From JBBRRP01 sp038251425 (GTDB lineage Bacteria; Myxococcota_A; Polyangia; Polyangiales; Polyangiaceae), in NCBI GenBank assembly GCA_038251425.1, contig JBBSBI010000111.1:1-17451 (forward strand): a DNA stretch of 17,451 nucleotides, written 5' to 3'. This document shows positions 14,459-17,451 of this stretch, one piece after another. Each line of letters starts with the position of its first letter. Position 1 is the first letter of the stretch. The position numbers and the translations under genes were made by a program. The notes under the pieces were generated by a model that made no database searches, was not told the origin of the DNA, and was given only the letters and a program-made list of their open reading frames with translations.

Positions 14459-15340
14459 CTAAAGCGGCGGATTCACGGAAACGACGTTGAATTGAATAAA
14501 TTCTCCGTCGAAAGGCAGCGGCGCCGGTGCGACGCCAGCGACGACGTACTCGTGATAGTTCTTCGGTTGATCCGCGTTCGCATCAACGGCAGTGAACGTC
14601 AGCATTGAACCGCCCTCGATCATGACCTTGGCGTTGTAGTCAATCTTGTAGACTTCGTCGCCGATGTAGTCATGGTTGTTGAAGAAGTAATCCTGCTTCG
14701 GTGCAGCGACTCCAAGTTGCAGGGTGAGCACATGGGATTCGGGCACGGGAGCGCCACCCACCACGAAACTACCGTCAACGACACCGCCTGGATAGCTACT
14801 AGGTTCCACTAACCCGCGGACACGCAGGGTAACTTCATAGACGGTACCGGGATTGCCCCCAAACTTGAGAACGTGTTGCTGGCTCGCAACTTCGGGGAGT
14901 GTCTCGCAGGACTGGGGTTCGTAGAACACAGGGATACAAGGCAGCTCAACGCGGAAGCCATCCAGCTGAGAGGTTTGAGGTGAATTTCCGCCAGATCCAC
15001 CGGTTGTTAGTGCGTTGCCAGTTCCACCACTCGAAGGGTTGCCGCCGAAGCCCGATGCCACGACGCCGCCGGACCCCAACGCCATGGTTCCTCCAGCGGA
15101 TAGAGTTCCGCCTGAGCCGAGCGTGGTCTTCCCGCCGAGCCCAGCGGAGCCCCCGCCGCCAAGCCCAGACATGCCTCCCAGGCTAACTGCACTCGGACTA
15201 CCGCCAGCTTGGCTGGTCGTTGAAACCTGCGAAGTCCTTGGTGCGTCGTCGGCTCCTCCAGAGCTGCAGGCAACCGTCGCAAGCAGGCTGAGGCCAACCA
15301 GCGACGTCAAGCCACGCGTCAATCGAGTTACTCGAATCAT
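14459..15340 (-). CDS. Gly-rich lipoprotein of unknown function
   Basis: A 293-residue protein with a lipoprotein signal (LLATVAC, lipidated C25). Residues about 46-120 are a Gly/Ser/Thr repeat region (units such as LGSGG, SAGGT, GLGG), likely a flexible spacer. A globular C-terminal part (about 125-293) contains Cys 135 and 145 and beta-type sequence, resembling a carbohydrate-binding or jelly-roll fold only in a general way. Start at the ATG at 15340 with AAAGG upstream, 18 bases after the DUF1552 gene, so last in that operon. I do not recognise the family. Confidence 0.8.
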   Translation of the reverse strand: MIRVTRLTRGLTSLVGLSLLATVACSSGGADDAPRTSQVSTTSQAGGSPSAVSLGGMSGLGGGGSAGLGGKTTLGSGGTLSAGGTMALGSGGVVASGFGGNPSSGGTGNALTTGGSGGNSPQTSQLDGFRVELPCIPVFYEPQSCETLPEVASQQHVLKFGGNPGTVYEVTLRVRGLVEPSSYPGGVVDGSFVVGGAPVPESHVLTLQLGVAAPKQDYFFNNHDYIGDEVYKIDYNAKVMIEGGSMLTFTAVDANADQPKNYHEYVVAGVAPAPLPFDGEFIQFNVVSVNPPL

Positions 15341-15358
15341 GCGGAGCCTTTCGACGCT

Positions 15359-16729
15359 TCAGGCAAGGTTCAACGGGCCCTGACTTGACGCAAAGGCAGG
15401 CGCCGTGGGGTCGAAGCCCTGAAGCGCGGTGAGGAACATATTCCCGATGGGCGTGGGTGGGAGCATCAAATGCCGTCCCGGATTCACGGCGCCACCGAAA
15501 CGCCCCGCCACGAGCACAGGCAGATTGACGTAGTTGTGCAGATCGCCGTCCGAGACATCGCTCCCCATGTATACGAACGAGCTGTCCAGAATGCTGCCCG
15601 CGCCTTCCTGCATGCCCTTCAAGCGGGCCACAAAGTACGCGAATTGCGCCACTTCCCAAGTGTCGATCTTCTCCAAATAGCCTAGATTCTCGGCTGAATT
15701 TCCGTGGTGTGAGATGCCGTGATGGTCGCCGGACACTCCTAGGAATGGGAACTCGGCGGGGCTCTCCCAACCGGCGCCGATCAACGTGATGACGCGCGTG
15801 ACGTCGCATTGGAGCGCTAGGGCCGCAACATCCATGAGCGCTTGAAGCCGCTTCGGATAATCGTTCGCATAGGCGTCAGTGGGTCGCGTGGGCAAGCCGC
15901 AATTCTGGGGGGCAGGCAACGGCGTTGAAGAGGTTGCGCCCACGCGCATTTCAAGCTCCCGGAGCGAGGTGAGGTAGGAGTCGAGCTTGGCTTTGTCGGT
16001 CGGGCCAAGCTTGGCAGAAAGACTCTGCGTGTCTGATTTGACCGCGTCCAAGATGCTCAGCTTCAGCGCACGCCGAGCCTCGGCGGCAGGGTCAGCACCC
16101 GTTCCGGGTGTTGAGGTGCCGGGCATTGCGCTCCCTGAGAACAGGCGATCAAAAGCCGCTTGCGGGTTCTCTTCTGCAAGTGCAGGTTGCGTCGGCGACT
16201 TCCAAGACATCACGCTGCCGTACAGGCAGGGCACGCCATCGCAGTCGCCAGCCGCCGCCTGCACGGCGTTGTCCAAGCCGCCACTGAGCTCAAGGCTCGG
16301 CAGTCGCGTTTTCCCCGACAAAGTTGCCGCCATCACTTGGTCCAGACTGATGTGGTTGTCGAGCATGAGCGGTTCGTTCGTCCCGCCTGGGGTCGCGGCT
16401 GTTAAGAATCCGGCGAAGCCTCGCAGGTGGGCATTGCCTCCTGACTTGAGGATGCTGTTCTCTAGTCCGCTCACCACCAGCACGTCTTCCTTGACCGGCG
16501 CAAGAGGGGCCAGGATTGACGTCAAAGCGTAGCCTGAGCCTGTGGTGGCGGGAGTGAACTTCGCCATGTTGATGCCGTTCGGGAAGACCATGGCGACGAA
16601 ACGCTTGGGGCTGACAGCAGCTTGTCCGCGCGCAGAGGGCAGCAGCATCTGTTCCAAGAAGGGCAACGCTACGGCTACGCCGGCTCCCGTTAGCAAGGCT
16701 CGACGTGGGATGTACCAAGATTTCTTCAT
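15359..16729 (-). CDS. DUF1552 domain protein, exported
   Basis: A 456-residue protein with a Tat-like N-terminus (IPRRALLTGAG at 7-17, hydrophobic to about 30) and DUF1552 hallmarks: FVAMVFPNGINM, LENSILKSGGNAHLRG and the C-terminal GDHHGISHHG and SDVSDGDLHNYVNLP motifs, the latter resembling sulfatase/phosphatase-like DUF1501 relatives. Function of the family is not established. It typically accompanies DUF1592/DUF1588 heme-motif proteins, and here its ATG overlaps the stop of such a gene (ATGA), supporting joint action outside the cytoplasm. Confidence 0.92.
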   Translation of the reverse strand: MKKSWYIPRRALLTGAGVAVALPFLEQMLLPSARGQAAVSPKRFVAMVFPNGINMAKFTPATTGSGYALTSILAPLAPVKEDVLVVSGLENSILKSGGNAHLRGFAGFLTAATPGGTNEPLMLDNHISLDQVMAATLSGKTRLPSLELSGGLDNAVQAAAGDCDGVPCLYGSVMSWKSPTQPALAEENPQAAFDRLFSGSAMPGTSTPGTGADPAAEARRALKLSILDAVKSDTQSLSAKLGPTDKAKLDSYLTSLRELEMRVGATSSTPLPAPQNCGLPTRPTDAYANDYPKRLQALMDVAALALQCDVTRVITLIGAGWESPAEFPFLGVSGDHHGISHHGNSAENLGYLEKIDTWEVAQFAYFVARLKGMQEGAGSILDSSFVYMGSDVSDGDLHNYVNLPVLVAGRFGGAVNPGRHLMLPPTPIGNMFLTALQGFDPTAPAFASSQGPLNLA

Positions 16730-17451
16730 GGCGTGGCTCCTTGTGCTTCACCGTGACGCGCCGTAAAGGCGCTGCTGGTTACCAAAACTTCGAGCAATTG
16801 AGGCACCGACGCTCCGCTGGCGATGCTCGCGCTCATCGCATCTTTGAGGCACTGATCCGGAGTGGTGAGTGCCCGGCCCAAGGCGTACGTCGCCAGTTGA
16901 TCGCTGGCGCACGCGTGGAAGCGAGGATCCGCGGCCAAGAGGGTACTCAGCTCCACGGGACCATTGAACGCCTGACCTCCCGGCAACTGCCCTGATACGT
17001 CGAGAGCTACGCCGTTTTCTTCGGCTCGGAAGCGCCCGATCGCGTCGAAGTTTTCCAGCCCCAGCCCGATCGGATCGATGAAGGAATGGCACGACGCGCA
17101 CACCGGATCGGCGCGATGGATGGCGAGGCGCTCGCGTTCTGTTTTCGCTGCTAACGCATCCGGCTTCTCAGTGATCCCGGGTGGCGGATTAGGAGGCGGC
17201 GTGCACAGCAGCCTCGAAGCTACCCACTTTCCGCGCCTTACGGCGGAAGCCTTGTTCGAATGGGACGACACGCTGAGCACCGCGCCTTGGCCGAGCAATC
17301 CGCGGCGCGCCCCGGCTGGCACCGCGACGCGAACGAGATCGGAACCGAGCCCTGTCGCGTCGAGTCCATAGTTTTGCGCGAGCAGCTGATTGGCGAACGT
17401 GAAGTCAGCCGTCATCAGATTCTTGACGGGTTCCGTGCCGCCGAAAAATAC
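16726..17451 (-). CDS. DUF1592/DUF1588/DUF1585-type protein with c-heme motif (5' end beyond window)
   Basis: The reading frame is open to the right edge, so only the C-terminal 241 residues are seen. DUF1592-like sequence (FTFANQLLAQNYG) is followed by a DUF1588-like block (RRGLLGQGAVL, SSHSNKASAVRRGKWVASRLLC) with the heme-binding CASCH at visible residues 118-122, continuing as FIDPIGLGLENFDAIG. A DUF1585-like end carries DQLATYALGRAL. Such proteins are common in planctomycetes and myxobacteria and are thought to be exported cytochrome-like proteins; their substrate is unknown. It overlaps the DUF1552 gene by four bases. Confidence 0.92.
   Translation of the reverse strand, partial: VFFGGTEPVKNLMTADFTFANQLLAQNYGLDATGLGSDLVRVAVPAGARRGLLGQGAVLSVSSHSNKASAVRRGKWVASRLLCTPPPNPPPGITEKPDALAAKTERERLAIHRADPVCASCHSFIDPIGLGLENFDAIGRFRAEENGVALDVSGQLPGGQAFNGPVELSTLLAADPRFHACASDQLATYALGRALTTPDQCLKDAMSASIASGASVPQLLEVLVTSSAFTARHGEAQGATP

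Noticed and set aside
14981..15205. Possible CRISPR or minisatellite in the Gly-rich coding region
   Set aside because: The repetition is at the amino-acid level with irregular unit length and no conserved spacers; it is the flexible part of a lipoprotein.

Overview
The window looks like a chromosomal segment of a Myxococcota (myxobacterial, probably Polyangia-like) genome. The grounds are GC-rich codon use; a surface protease ending in a MYXO-CTERM-like tail; an adjacent DUF1588/DUF1592-type and DUF1552 pair; and a Gly-rich lipoprotein of a style common in that phylum. The assignment is inference from gene content only. The window is gene-dense: no gap between genes exceeds 300 bases, and I see no rRNA, tRNA, CRISPR array or insertion sequence.

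Left part (1-5676). A membrane-anchored cyclopropane-fatty-acid-synthase-like methyltransferase runs off the left edge. Next comes what I consider the main discovery, a compact RiPP (ribosomally made, post-translationally modified peptide) cassette. On the minus strand lie, in order of transcription, a PqqD-type peptide-binding protein, a radical SAM/SPASM enzyme (4-nt overlap with PqqD), a 61-residue Cys-containing candidate precursor peptide, and an HPr-kinase-like P-loop protein. Divergent from these is an S24/S26 peptidase-like gene, and converging on that gene is an NTP_transf_5-type nucleotidyltransferase whose 3' end overlaps it by 106 bases. The gene set resembles the SynChlorMet (Scm) cassettes and the kinase-bearing lasso-peptide clusters, but there is a single radical SAM enzyme and no visible exporter or cyclase. 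A working model is that PqqD presents the leader, the radical SAM enzyme modifies the Cys/Gly-rich core, the kinase and/or nucleotidyltransferase decorates it, and the peptidase cuts the leader.

Middle (5803-10576). A 1373-residue secreted gingipain-type (C25) protease has DUF2341 and LamG-like domains before the protease domain and a myxobacterial sorting tail. It is followed tail-to-tail, with overlapping stop codons, by a VapBC-type toxin-antitoxin pair.

Right-centre (10642-14370). A zinc-acquisition operon on the minus strand: a small His/Cys-rich membrane or secreted protein, an outer-membrane beta-barrel protein with a disordered N-terminal region, a ZnuA-type binding protein and a ZnuB-type permease. 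No ABC ATPase gene is present in the window; the VapBC pair sits directly downstream of the permease.

Right end (14459-17451). A minus-strand operon of a DUF1588/DUF1592-type c-heme-motif protein (5' end outside the window), a DUF1552 protein and a Gly-rich lipoprotein, all probably exported.
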